64,000 nucleotides of DNA from Microthyrium microscopicum (taxonomy: Eukaryota > Ascomycota > Dothideomycetes > Microthyriales > Microthyriaceae): contig MU004232.1 in assembly GCA_010405405.1 (NCBI GenBank), positions 2,251,481 through 2,315,480 of the forward strand, given 5' to 3'. The stretch's first letter is position 1. Each line of letters starts with the position of its first letter. A model generated the notes under the pieces. That model worked only from the letters and a program-made list of their open reading frames with translations, did no database searches and was not told the origin of the DNA. Positions 11,987 to 23,337 of this stretch are shown one piece after another. A program made the position numbers and the translations under genes.

Positions 11987-12671
11987 TTTAAGATTAAAGA
12001 TTAAGTCGGCATAAAAATAATTCAATTCGAAATCGTTCAAGCTGCCATATAAGCAGAGTATCAGTGTATCCTCCAAGAGGAAATTCGGATATGAATGGCA
12101 ATCAAGTGAGGAAGAAAACAGAACGATGCTGTTTGTTGACGAAAAGAGGTCGACTTGTATATGTGCTGAACCCTTTTCGTGTTAATATATTTCGATAGTG
12201 CAAGCATACAACCTGTTGCGTGTGCGCAAACACGGCATTTTTGTACTCAAGACAAACGTGAGCTAATGCAGCTAGAAAAGCGCTTTGCGAGGCCTATAAA
12301 CAGCAAGTTCGCCTCGTTACAATTGGAAAATTGTGATATAAGGTTGGAAAAACTGGTCTAGATGTCATCGTGGGTAAATAGAAAGTGTGGCCATCAGGCA
12401 CTGGATATTGAGTAGTTCACTAGACGGACCGAAGCCAGGATAAGTCCATTTACAAAGTGCTAAAACTATTCTAAATATACAATGCATCCTAATCGGAATG
12501 GAGCACTGCACAAAAATCCTTGCTTCGGATCTTCTACTCTCACCGAAAATTGGCGGAGTTAAAAGTTGAATGCCAACATATTATTCTCTAAGTCTACGAA
12601 GTCCCACATTCCGCATGGAAGTATTGTTACATTACATTAACCATTCCATCGTTTCTTGATAAGTATCGATA
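11987..12671. other. Intergenic, nothing recognised
   Basis: About 685 bp holding the deacetylase promoter side and the 3' side of the DUF7702 gene. No gene or repeat recognised. Confidence 0.55.
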
Positions 12672-13782
12672 TCAAACATCCTGTTCGGCACGGTAGGTCT
12701 TTCCAGCGCCCGATCTATGGCTGGCATCATCTTCAGCATTAGACCTTACTGGCTTTATCAAGTACCCAGTTGTGACGCAGATTAACACAACAATATATTC
12801 CATGAGAGAGTGCATGCAAACAAGTGGAGCGATATCTCCCGATAGAGGGCTCCATTTGGGGTTTGTGTCAAAAACGGAGAGCAGCGCATAAGCCAGCCGG
12901 ACAGTCAGAAACGGGAAGGAAATGCTCATTGCTTTCAGAAGCTTTGCGTCGTTAGCGATGTCCTGTCTATGGAATCTGAAAATTTACCTTCTTGCTGTCC
13001 AAACGTAGCTGGCTGGAATTCAGCCACATCCATGATGCAAAGAGCATTTCTCCAGCGAGAATGAGCAAAATGACGATATAGCCAGCTTTTGCCAGTTTGT
13101 GTCCAAGCTGAGTATCGGTGGGATTTTGATAGTGCCCGAGAAGAACTGAGCCGGCTACCAGTAATATGATGCCAACGAAAAAGAGTACTCTGAGACCTAT
13201 GATGGTCATTTTCATGGTAGAACTCTTGGGAAAATCAAGAGCTTGACTATGTACAAAATGGTTAGCACAAATTTGTAATGAGACGAGTAGTAGCTGAAGT
13301 ATTTTCGCCCTCCATTTACAACAATAAGCACCAGCAGCTCTTCTGAAGATGATATATTTCCATGGCATCAAATGCGATAGAATGTAGCCTAACGAACTGT
13401 GCAGGGAGTCGTTCATGCATTTTGACCACAGACAGGGAAAGAATCCTGAAACTCACATGAGCCTAAGTAATCCGACTAGGACAAGAATCAATGGAACTAC
13501 TCCAGCACCCTGGAATATGCTGGCGACGATGATCCAACCGGCTTCGCTGTCATGATTTACGTATTCGATAAGCAGAATTCCGCCTGTGAAGCGCACTAAC
13601 CAAAATGTCAGAAAGACGTTATTTGACGTATAGTGTAGCCTACCAATTGAAAAAGTAAGACAGCATATCCAAGCCATTCTTGAATCTGAGTGTCGTCGAA
13701 ATATCAGATAGGCGGCTGCAATAATGATTGGGAGGTAGAAGGCGCTTTGTGCTGCACCAACACTCGAATGAGGAGACCACAT
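12672..13782 (-). CDS. Seven-segment membrane protein, DUF7702 type
   Basis: Fungal-specific polytopic membrane protein of 268 residues. Exons are 13782-13644, 13595-13457, 13246-12988 and 12941-12672; introns 48, 210 and 46 nt. The first in-frame ATG is at 13782. Hydrophobic segments appear at AAQSAFYLPIIIAAAYLIF, a CCLTFSIVRFTGGILL pair, an IFQGAGVVPLILVLVGLL helix, the exon 3 pair (LRVLFFVGIILLVAGSVLL and AGYIVILLILAGEMLF) and SISFPFLTVRLAYALLSVF near the end. S-F-P-F-L-x-V-R-L-x-Y-x-L-L-S-V-F and the final MEYIVVLICVTTGYLI are the family signature I recognise. No function is established for the family. The 210-nt intron 2 is longer than its neighbours, so that junction is the least certain. 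Confidence 0.78.
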
Positions 13783-14796
13783 TGTGAACAATAGTATTGG
13801 ATGTATTAAGATGTAGATTCAAGATCATTTATAATTGTGTGACAGTGTGAGGAAGAAGTTGAGTGGGACCTTGAAGGGTACACATCGCTGTCTCTTATAC
13901 ATGATTTCGTTGTCCTGAAAGAATTTTGAAACTCTCTTCTGCGTCAATGATTTGCACGAGTGTCGCTCATTAGCACCATGTTGAATGAGGCTGAAGCTTT
14001 GTAAAGCTGCGAAGTCGTAATGCTGCTCGCGCAATGCTCCGAAACGAGACAGATACCAGTCAGTTAGGAGAGCCAAAAGGACTCGAACATGGTGGAGCTT
14101 CTTGTTAACATGGAGTCCAAACTAATCGTGGCTGTGTTTTGCTGCAGATATGCGACTAGGGACAACTAATCTGCTTCTTGGTGAAAAGATCGAGTCGGCG
14201 AGTTCAGACTGTTCAAGGAGCGGAGTTGATCATCAATTGATCGTCAGAATGTATGAAAAGGAGTTGTCTGGCACTTCTGGTTAGAGGCGTTGCAGGGCGA
14301 CACGAGACTTGATTGGCTACGGGTGTTAGATGCGTGCAATCCCTGCCATTTTTCTTTCGCCCAATGCTTCTGTTTTGGGAATAGCGGTTCCAGTCTTCGT
14401 ACTTCCAACTTCCCGGCTTTTGGCAGCACAGCCAGCAACCCCTCCAGTAGGTCTCATGAGTTATACGCGCAAGTAACGAATCGCTAGATCGGCTTCACTG
14501 GTAGCTTATCAGACTTGTTCGAGCTCACAAGCTCAATGCGATTGAGGCTGAGGGATAGCATGGATAGTCCATCGCCTGCATACGAATGCTGCCTGCCAGA
14601 TCTATTGACTGATAAGTTAGAGCCGTTGTCTGTATTCCAGTGCAAGACTTCACGTATCACCCCCTCTCTTCGCTCTTTGCTTCCCTTTTCGTCTGAAAGA
14701 GACCCCCAGAGACTGTATACTGGCTGAAGGAACACTAGCAACCTACACTCGCCTAATAGACCTATCTAGGTAGATTGCTCACATCAGTCACGCGTC
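13783..14796. other. Divergent promoter region, nothing else recognised
   Basis: About 1 kb between the DUF7702 gene and the Zn2Cys6 regulator, which point away from each other and could share control. Only antisense-overlapping small ORFs are present. Confidence 0.5.
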
Positions 14797-16460
14797 ATGG
14801 TCAATGTTCCTGGTCGTTCCAAAGGATGCCAGACGTGCAGGAAAAGGAAAATCAAGGTACTGCTACCACCGTGCGATTTTCTGTATGTGGTGGCTTGACG
14901 CTAACAACAGTACGCAGTGTACATTGGAACGGCCCGAGTGCGCTCAATGTATGAAATCTGGACGAGTATGTCTTGGATATCAACGTGATAGAATATTTGT
15001 GCATTCAGATGCAAACACAGTAGCCGAGAAGAGTCGGGGACAAGTCAAACCACGTGTCATCACGACATCGAGTCCATCAACAGATACGTCCTGGAGCTCG
15101 CCTTCGTCAATTGACTCTAGATTCGACCTTGAGGTTGATCCTGATGCCTCCTTGAGTCTCAGCTCCACTGCTTTGCGCAACTACGTACTTTCCGACTTTA
15201 TCTCTGGCTACAAGGGCCTCTATCAACTTAGAAACGCGAGCACTCCAAATTGGTTGAGGATCATTCCCACACATGCAAACCCTACCAAAGCTCTCGAAAC
15301 TGCAGCCTTTGCAGTATCATTGGGAACGTTAGGCGATACTCTTCAGAATCGAGACATGCTCTCTGAAAGTCTCCGACTGTATACTCGAGGGCTCAACGAT
15401 ATGCAAGCAGCTTTGTATGATCCCAAGCTGATGTATGAAGACGATACACTTGCAGCATGCATGCTTCTTGCCATGTACGAAATCTTCCAATGTCCTAGTA
15501 ACAACAGGAAGGCTTATGTAAACCATGCCAACGGCTGTGCAAAGCTAGTGCAGTTGCGGGGGCCGGCTGCTCACTGCTCCGGACTTGGTCACTCAATATT
15601 TCAGGGTTTTAGATTTATGGGTGTAAGTCTAATCACTCCTAGATATCAGATGTCTAATTCTTTCACTGTAGACCCTAGAGGCACTACTCACAAAGCATAC
15701 TTTCTTATCAGAACCCGAATGGAAAGCAATTCCATTCTCGAATCAAACAAAGAACCCAGGTCAAAAGTTGTTGGATCTCTTGCTTGAAGCTCCGGACATA
15801 TTAAAACGAGTGGAAGAGAGAAAGACAATGGAACCCGCTGAAGGGTTGAGGTTTGAAGTGAAGCTACTACAAGACTGCGCGGAAGTGGACATCAGAATGC
15901 AGGCCTTTCTCCCAGATTTTGAAGCCCACGAAGGATGCACGTTATACTGGCCGACCGTTTCGAAAAGGACGAAAATCACTGAAGACCTGGACAACAACCT
16001 TGAGACTGACGATTCCGATGGATTGCACTCGATAGCCTATGCCTTCCCTTCAATACCGATCGGGGTCAACATTATGCTCTACTGGTCGTCTCTTAGTCTT
16101 CTTTGGTCCGGAATGTGCCATTTATACGTAGAGATCGCTTCCAAAGCAACTCTAGTCGAGCTTCCAGATGGGTCGCTACTCGGCAGATTCGATGGCGATT
16201 CTTCTGATGACACTTTTACGTTACCACGCCCTACGAGATACAGAGAGTTTCCAGATATGGCACGCAAGGTTTGCCAGTCTTTCGAATTCTGTATACAGGA
16301 CGCAGTCTTCATGCCAACGATGATCGCGCCGTTTACTATCATTATCGATGTTCTAAGTGAATGGCCTGGACATGAAAGGATAATAAAATTTGCCGATGAA
16401 GCCCTGGATGAAATCAGAAGAAGCGGCATCAGGATGGTCGATCATATCAAGCGAGTTTAG
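14797..16460 (+). CDS. Zn2Cys6 fungal-type transcription factor
   Basis: Nuclear DNA-binding regulator of 517 residues. Exons are 14797-14856, 14918-15622 and 15672-16460, all phase 0, introns 61 and 49 nt. The Zn2Cys6 cluster is split by intron 1: Cys11-x2-Cys14-x6-Cys21 / x6-Cys28-x2-Cys31-x6-Cys38, with the usual basic RKRKIK between the second and third cysteines. The cluster is complete only when the acceptor at 14916-14917 is used; the earlier AG at 14909-14910 would break it. A Ser/Thr-rich linker (about 55-100) leads into a DUF3468-like helical region that fills the rest (ALRNYVLSDFISGYKG, LYTRGLNDMQAAL, LLAMYEIFQ, NHANGCAKLVQLRG). Target genes are unknown. It is divergent from the DUF7702 gene; no biosynthetic core gene is adjacent. 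Confidence 0.92.
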
Positions 16461-17841
16461 ATTCCTTACATTGTATCATACAATATTAACAAGTTCGTCA
16501 AGGCAAATTCTTGACTGCCAATTTAGCGATGCCGGTCGCCAAAATTTGCTAGACCGCAGTGTATCCGTCAAGTAAACTCGTTCGCTATGAGCATGCCACA
16601 AACCAAAGAACAGGGGAACCATAACCACTCCAGACCAGATTTGAATCGCTCTTTGACGTTACACATGGTACTTTAGAAGATGATTTGAAATCACGCCAGG
16701 ACCCAATGCCTCAGTCTCAAAGCAGTCTATGGCTTCACGGCGTCCACACGTGGCAAGATGAAGTTGCCGTGCGAGACTTCGGAGGAATATCCATACGCAA
16801 ATAGGATCTCAAAAGACCCAAGTAATATTCATATTAGACAGAACTAAAAATCATGGTATGAGCAAGCCATTTGCTACAAGAACACCGTTACATGTTACTG
16901 AGATGGTGAGTGTGGACAAGACAATCATCAACCTGATGTTGCCTACGTACCTAGGCCTGTCCAGGCACTGGGCTGGACATTATTCGGATATCATCCACTA
17001 CTCATATCTTTCTTATTTCCAGCGATCTTTTCAATCGAAAAGATGTTCCTTGTAATGCGGTATGTTCCATAGCAGTTGGAAGCTAGAGTTGGGGCGCAGG
17101 TGATCCCAGTTTGAACCCCAGTCTTCCACATGGCAGCTCAAAATAACTTCCTCTTGCTTTGAACCTCGATATTCCAAGCTTTCTTTTACTAGAATGAAAG
17201 GAGTTTCTCACGTTCCTAAGAAGGTCTTATCTACTGCTATCTTTGTTCATATATGGTAGTAAATATCGCAGTGACGAACAACTGTGCTGGGATGCAGAAC
17301 TAATCATGGATATAAATGTTGAGCCAAGAATAAATATGCTGTGCTGCTCAACACGCGTTACTTAAGTGCTTACATCAACCCAAAAGTAGACCTTAAGCTT
17401 GAATCTCTCTATGCATGATATGAAACGTTAGGACTCCCTTGGTGTAAACCCATTTGGGGAAATTCCGATGCTCGCCATAAGCATTTTGGATCGTGGTGCA
17501 TCTTGCGATAGCTTCAGCCTCGATGCAATGTCTATTTTGTTATTTTTGATCACGCTCTAGGCAAGAAGTTGAAGATTTAGCAGGCCTAAGCATGTCGATA
17601 GCCTTGTACAGTCTTCACTAGCAGCATCGACGTAGATACTATTAATATCAAAGAGTATCTACTACAGGAAGAGAGTTGATGTATAAAAGAGCACAATTGC
17701 TGCCCATTTTACTCCATTCAACAGCTCAAACTTGAACTACACAAACACAACAACGACAACCTATTTCTCCTCAGTCGCAAATTCCATCATCTTATTACCT
17801 TTACACCTCTCGACTCCAGTATCTCTTATACAACCGCAATC
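16461..17841. other. Intergenic with promoter of the secreted protein gene
   Basis: About 1.4 kb. The left and middle hold no recognisable gene. The right end has a clear TATA box (17681-17688, GTATAAAA) and a 140-nt CA/CT-rich leader ending at the ATG at 17842, typical of strongly expressed fungal secreted-protein genes. Confidence 0.6.
17681..17688 (+). promoter_or_regulatory. TATA box of the small secreted protein gene
   Basis: GTATAAAA lies 154 bp before the ATG at 17842 and is followed by a pyrimidine/CA-rich leader, consistent with a transcription start about 30 bp downstream. Confidence 0.6.
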
Positions 17842-18429
17842 ATGAAGACCAAATTTGCTATCACTGTCCTGGCCGTTTCTAGCCAGATCACTTCCGCTTC
17901 AATCATCAAGCGTGATTTCTCTCAAGCAGACGTCCAAAACTTCGTCAACACCTGGAATACCGATGTACAAAACGTCAACAACTTTCTCGACGATGTCTTT
18001 ATCGGAGGCCTCACCACTGCCAACCCTGGTGCTCTTGCAGATGCCGCCCGAAATGCTTTGACTTTTGCATCAGACGAGCCCGTCGAACTCATGAGACTGG
18101 GCAGTCTTCCCAATCTCTCCGGACAAGGAATGGATGCTGCCATGAATCTCATGATGGTCTTCGGATCTCAAGTGATTGATAACCTGAACAATATCATTTC
18201 CAATCCTACAGATAGCACCATCGTCAATAATGCTGTCACCGGTATCAACAACGTACGATGCTTCAATGTCCTACCCGACCTTTGCAACTTATGGCCAGCA
18301 TCCTTCTCTGCGGTTGGTCTTGATCCTGCCACGGCCCCTGCACCACTTTTCGAGAAAGCTTGCACTCAGATTTTTGCAGCTGCTGGCGTCACCCCTCAAT
18401 GCGAAGGAAAGGCGCCTGTTGTAGCTTAA
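17842..18429 (+). CDS. Small secreted protein, 4 Cys, unknown family
   Basis: Single-exon gene of 195 residues. Residues 1-19 form a signal peptide; IIKR just after it looks like a Kex2 pro-site. The mature part is rich in Asn, Asp, Ala and small residues, predicted largely helical (DVQNFVNTWNTDVQNVNNFLDDVF). All four cysteines lie in the last ~65 residues (VRCFN, DLCNLW, KACTQ, PQCEG), so two disulfides are likely. I recognise the general pattern of fungal secreted proteins with an F-S-x-A-D-V-x-N-F-V start, but can give no function. A strong-promoter layout (TATA plus CT-rich leader) suggests high, possibly stage-specific expression. Could be a wall-associated or host-interaction protein; this is speculation. 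Confidence 0.8.
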   Translation: MKTKFAITVLAVSSQITSASIIKRDFSQADVQNFVNTWNTDVQNVNNFLDDVFIGGLTTANPGALADAARNALTFASDEPVELMRLGSLPNLSGQGMDAAMNLMMVFGSQVIDNLNNIISNPTDSTIVNNAVTGINNVRCFNVLPDLCNLWPASFSAVGLDPATAPAPLFEKACTQIFAAAGVTPQCEGKAPVVA

Positions 18430-18959
18430 AGTTGTAAACAACAAACTTTTATGAATGATTCAATGATCGCCTTGGTTGCATAGCGGGCAGGTAGGATGGA
18501 ATACTTGATAGTCGTTGAGGAAGGAGTACATGATCTTTACTTGGCTTTTTGAGAAAAACATTTGATATCTGAATTCAGTTCTTTCCCATTTTAAGTTCCG
18601 CGGTTTCTACAGAATCTTCTGTTGTGGTGGCTTTGCTTGTTGGTGATTCTGTCTTCCACAATGTTTTCAGGTAAAAGGCTACTTTCGTTTACCCGTACGA
18701 AGGACAATGCAACTAATGAGGAAGAAACGTGGTGGATTTGATGTCAGTCATAATACCGTGGCGGGTGAAAACAGACAGATATCTTGCATTATGTGCAAAG
18801 TACATACCCCAAAACCATTAGACAAACTGAGTCCATACGTAACAGGACAAACGCTTCAGTCCTTCATCTCCTAAGATTTACTTTGTTACAATATAATTCA
18901 AGCTATTACCTCGACTCCATGCTGTGGCCGTTCACAAAGTTTCATCATAGCTGCTCCAA
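18430..18959. other. Convergent intergenic region, nothing recognised
   Basis: About 530 bp between two convergent genes; should hold both 3' ends. No gene recognised. Confidence 0.55.
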
Positions 18960-19406
18960 TCATGATTTTGAGTCTTCCGATTTCTCACTTGCACTTTCCT
19001 CGACGACCATGTCTTGTTGATGATCTACTTCATCCTTCTCAAGTCGCTCTCGGATTTGTTTCCGTGTCATAGGGTTGAAAATTGCAAGATAGAGCCCCCT
19101 AGTGATACCGGCGAGCACCGCTGTCGTTCCAAGGCCCAAAAAGGTAAGAGAACCAGGATGTATGAGGAGCTTCATGGCCGGAGTGACAACTTCTTGACGT
19201 TGATAGGTAAGATCCGGATTCATGGTTACAAGCAGTGCAACAAGTGCCGTCAATATTAGTCCAAGCATTATCATTCCCAACGCTGAAATCAAGGCTAGTA
19301 CGATGGCGATGTTTTTGGTTGTCTCTAGCACCTGAAAGCCCTGAGCGACGAGAGGGGTGACTTGATCGAATGCGGCATTGATTTGACGGGAGTAGGGTAT
19401 GCCCAT
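18960..19406 (-). CDS. Small two-pass membrane protein, unknown function
   Basis: Single-exon protein of 148 residues starting at the ATG at 19406 (MGIPYSRQ); the open frame extends upstream but the conserved-looking start and good composition begin here. Residues 9-30 (INAAFDQVTPLVAQGFQVL) are amphipathic; a long hydrophobic stretch (AIVLALISALGMIMLGLIL, continuing to about 65) is the first membrane segment. A second lies at GSLTFLGLGTTAVLAGITRG. The C-terminus is charged (ERLEKDEVDHQQ, ESASEKSED). The FDQVTPLVAQGFQVLETTKNIA stretch resembles uncharacterised ascomycete proteins I have seen, with no known role. No signal peptide; location in an internal membrane or plasma membrane is unresolved. 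Confidence 0.7.
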   Translation of the reverse strand: MGIPYSRQINAAFDQVTPLVAQGFQVLETTKNIAIVLALISALGMIMLGLILTALVALLVTMNPDLTYQRQEVVTPAMKLLIHPGSLTFLGLGTTAVLAGITRGLYLAIFNPMTRKQIRERLEKDEVDHQQDMVVEESASEKSEDSKS

Positions 19407-19959
19407 GGTGATTAATTGTCCAGTGAATGTGCCAGTACGATTGGCATATATGCACCAAAACAGCCGCGAGTTGAGGTGATCGTGATGTTCGAAAATTGTT
19501 ATGATTCTATCTTGCGCAATTCTCAAAAAAAAAAGTTATGTGACGTACTGCAGCTTAAATTAGTAGATGATGATGATATGCATATGCATGTGCAGCTCAC
19601 TTCGGTATCTCTGCGCCTTGTCCAGCTCTGAACCAACAAAGTCATTGGTCTGTAAGAATGAAACCGCAAGGATCAAACCCCCAGTCAAAGACACTTAGAG
19701 ATCACTGGTTGCCTGGCTGCGTGTTGGTTATGGTGTAAACGATAACTTACAACCTACCACTACGTACAACAAACTCTCTCATGTACTCTAGAATGACTGC
19801 TTTCTATGAATATGAGCCATGAACGGCTTCGTAACACTGTCTAAGCATGCGGCGAAGCCAACTCCTGCGCTTTCAATGCTAAGATTATTCGAACTTGGGG
19901 CGATGATCACCACTTTTCAAAGGAAACACAATGAAAATTCGATCTATGTTTTACATAAC
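19407..19959. other. Intergenic, nothing recognised
   Basis: About 550 bp with an A10 run near 19527 and a GATGATGATGAT microsatellite near 19566. No gene recognised. Confidence 0.5.
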
Positions 19960-21643
19960 CTACGTTCCCTTGACCCTGACAAACATAATAGCAATGCCCA
20001 TAACCTCGTCCCACTCTCCATCAGCATGAGCGTTGCCCTTGTTCTTATCAAAGTCATAGTACGCATTAAGATTCCAGAGTTGGCCCTTCTTCACTGACTT
20101 TTGAGCAAGTGTAGGACCATGGCACACTTTTTGTTCACTAATGTGCTTCATTCCAGCTCCACCATGGTTATGTCCACCAGCAGCGGCACCAGGGGCGGCT
20201 GCCATACCAATGTACTCGGGCTTAGTGCCGTATTCTGTCATGCTGTCGCAGACTGGCTTGCCGTCGAGCTCCAAAGTCATGCGGTTGCCACCATCGTGGA
20301 GATGTTCTGTTTATTTTAGCGCGATTGCAAAAGTTTGAGAGAACGAGTGCTTCTTACCGATTGAGCCGATGACCTCAGCGTCATAAGTCGCGTTCCACTT
20401 GTAGTTGAGTGTGAATTGGTCTACTCTATGTTAGCATTTAGATGCATCAATGCGTGAAAGTCACTTACTCTTGCCCTTGGGAGGGTTAACTTCTGATGTA
20501 CCGCACTGTCGGACGTCGAACCAGATGATCTTGATGTCATCTTTGAATGGGTGGCCATCGACAATGTCGTAAGTCATGGTCATCCACACTTGCTTGTCTT
20601 CTGGGTTCTCGTTCATGAGTTCGACCAGAGCGGCAAACTTGTCCTCCTTCTTAAGCTTGTATCCAGCATCCTTGACACCCCAGTCTGGCCATACACCAAC
20701 AGTACGTTCGTTTCCAGAAGCGAAGATGCGCTCGGAGGAGTGAGAGGTGGCACCGACTGTGACATGGGGAACAGAGACGTCGCGGTTGGCACAAGGGGGA
20801 TCCTCGCGACCTGGACCGTTGTTGAAGAGAACCATACTTTGTAAAGTTAGCTTCAAGATTATGTATATAAACGTATTGAGACGCTTACTGATGTAGCCAA
20901 AGTCCAGAATCGATGTTTGCGTTGGTTCCGTTAAGATACTCTAATCCAGCGTTCATGCCCATAATTGTGCAATCGCCTTCACATGGTCTAGGGAATGTTA
21001 GAAGAGCTCATTTCGATATGTTCAATAGAGCATCTTACTTTGCCATGTTGGTATGTGGGAAATTTGACAGCATGCCCATCTCACCCAGCATATTCTTTTT
21101 CTTGGAGCTAGGTATGCTGTAAGGTCCATATCTAACTTTGATGGTCTTTGCACCAGGGACATCGGTTCTTGATTTCATGGTAACTTGTCGCTCTACAGAG
21201 CCTGCCGGAGCGGGTATCGTTCCATATCCAGCTAGTATGAAATGTTAGTTCGTGATCATATTTGAATCCAGCGCAGCGTACCATTCATTGTCGTCGCTGT
21301 CCATGGACCAAGACCACCAGGAGCAGTTCTGGTGGCACCAAGCAATTTTGCGAAGGCTGTCAGTGAATCGGCTAGAGATTCAGGTCAGTTTATATACCTT
21401 CCAAGCATCAATGCATTTCAACATACTGGCTTTTTCTTCTCCCATGAAATGTCCTAGACCACCTGTTACACTGGCTGTTATCAAGTCTACCACTCCTCCA
21501 CTTGATGCTGAGCTCGATCCTGAGCCAAGTAAAGATCCTAACATGGAAGAAATGCCACTACTTTGTCTCTTATTTAATTCGGTAGGCACAGCCAGCGCAG
21601 TCGCCTGACTGGCCGCTAAAACGAGTGTGAGAATCTTGGCCAT
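19960..21643 (-). CDS. Secreted protein with HHM and HxH motifs (SURNod19 / copper type II monooxygenase-like)
   Basis: Secreted protein of 458 residues in seven exons: 21643-21427, 21371-21282, 21231-21039, 20987-20889, 20836-20469, 20420-20358, 20306-19960. Six introns of 48-55 nt have canonical ends and each junction keeps frame. Signal peptide is about 1-17, then LNKRQ (Kex2-like) and a Ser/Gly-rich linker. The core reads LGPWTATTM, RTDVPGAKTIKVRYGPY, CEGDCTIMG, then His199-His200-Met201 (HHMVLFNNG), and His345-x-His347 (HLHDGGNRM), followed by NHGGAGMKH. The HHM-x2-F and HxH-x2-G patterns match the two copper-site signatures of PHM/dopamine-hydroxylase enzymes, and HLHDGG also fits the SURNod19 family. 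A copper-binding or oxidative extracellular role is inference; the Cys after HHM-x2-F-x in true monooxygenases is Asn here. Confidence 0.85.
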
Positions 21644-23337
21644 TGTTCAAAGGAGTGTAAACATCAAAAAAAAGTGACAATCTTTCGGCACAGAAATGGA
21701 GAGAATCCTTCTAGAAGAAGTATCAATGTTTCCGAAGCTTCGTACTTAAGCAAGCCCCCAGCGGATGATCGATGCACATGGTAGATGGCCGATCAAGGCA
21801 CGAGCCAGACTGATTATCATGGTTGGCTCGCAGCTATTAGTTAGATGCCGATATCAAGTACGAAGGAACTCACTACTGACAAGGCCGTAAGAGGGCCAGT
21901 TCGGTTCGACCCGTATAATTTGGTCTGGTAGCTAGGGTTGTTAGATACACCCAAGCGGCTCTGAGATTGAATATATAGATTAAACTTACCCGTAAAGGGT
22001 ATACTTGGGGTTATAATAAAGCCACCCAACTCATCTCGTTCTGGGCTTTGCCCCTGGGCTGGAGTTCTCAGCGAATCAGACTCAGCTAGGTTACAATATG
22101 CTTTCGTAAAGTTATGTATTGAGCCGGGTACAAAAGTTTCCACCTAAATGCCTGGTCATCCAGGAGTATTACGTGAGGTCAGATATCTCGATATTCCAAC
22201 TTGAACCCGGATGTAAGATTAATGAATGTGAGACACACAAGCAGCCTCACAACTGGCAGAGAAAATGGCGGGAGTGCCTCCACCAAGACGATGTAGCTAC
22301 AATGCTTAGATTTCGCTGTGAGGTGGAAAGTAGAAAGTCGCGTGAAACATCAAGTAGATGCAGCATCTAAGCATTTTCTCTCTCTGAAAGACAATGCTGT
22401 CCATAATCTGTTGCGTAGACTGGCTAGTTATTCTATGCTTCAGTTGGTTCAGTAATCACAGACTGTGACGATTCAACTGCTCTGGTCTAGACATTCTTCA
22501 CGTAGTCTTTGACAGTGTGGGTTCCAATGAAAGAGCTCGAGAATAAGATCTTGGCTCCACTGCTCTACATAATCCGGATGACAGTACCACGCAAATGTTA
22601 ATTCCGGCTAATTTTCCTCAAGGGCATTTCCATAAATGTCGCCAATGCACTGTGTAAGCCTCGCCGAATGATCCAAGAGCAGTAGGGCAACCGTGCATTG
22701 GTGGATAGTTATATAGAGACAACTGAAACGAGCCGCCATCCTGGATGATCAGTATCGATTGCGATCCTACTAATCATGCCTTGTCATACACGAGCGTTCA
22801 GGACACAGAAAGGTCTGTCAACGATTTCATGAACGAATCTGATGTTCTGGTTGCCTTTCAAACAATATATGGCCAGATCCTTTGGCAATATCTCGAAAAA
22901 TCCGAAGAAACCGAAAAGCTGATGGAACCATACATCCCATCGATACGAAATCCGACGAAAGGACTGATGAATTCGATTTCTGAAGCAGGAGCCAAGGCCG
23001 AGGCTTGAACAGCGAGGGTGACAGAATGGAGTAGACAGCCATTCAGACTCGAGATCTTATGGCGCGGGCGCATCAGGCATCGCCGAAAGTACTCGGCCGG
23101 TACTGTTAATTCGAAAGTCCTTGAGGTCCACTATAGGGAGGGATGCGGAAGAATCTCGGTGTTCTCCTAAAAACCACATTCGCATGCGCACTGAGATCGT
23201 GATATTTTCTTTATGTTGGTAAACAGAAACCTCGAAAATCTCCGAAGCACGTGTAAACCAGCTTAAAAAAGAAGAACCAGTCAGATCTTGAGCCGCTTGA
23301 GGCTCTGCGAAATGCCTAAGTTTGCAACTTACCAGTT
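21644..23337. other. Gene-poor stretch, one weak ORF
   Basis: About 1.7 kb between the HHM protein gene and the tubulin cofactor D gene. The only candidate is the 87-residue plus-strand ORF at 22745-23008, listed separately. The rest shows nothing recognisable. Confidence 0.5.
22745..23008 (+). CDS. Possible small protein, 87 residues, unknown
   Basis: Open frame from ATG 22745 with protein-like composition (acidic, helical; FMNESDVLVAFQTIYGQILWQYLEK), no excess of rare residues, and Ser/Phe/Arg-rich antisense frames of the kind seen opposite real coding sequence. No signal peptide, domain or family recognised, and no clear promoter. It may be a short real gene, an exon, or a relic. Confidence 0.25.
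   Translation: MISIDCDPTNHALSYTSVQDTERSVNDFMNESDVLVAFQTIYGQILWQYLEKSEETEKLMEPYIPSIRNPTKGLMNSISEAGAKAEA

Noticed and set aside
14060-14100. Possible tRNA B-box-like sequence on the minus strand (GTTCGAGTCC)
   Set aside because: No matching acceptor stem, A-box or anticodon arm could be fitted around it.
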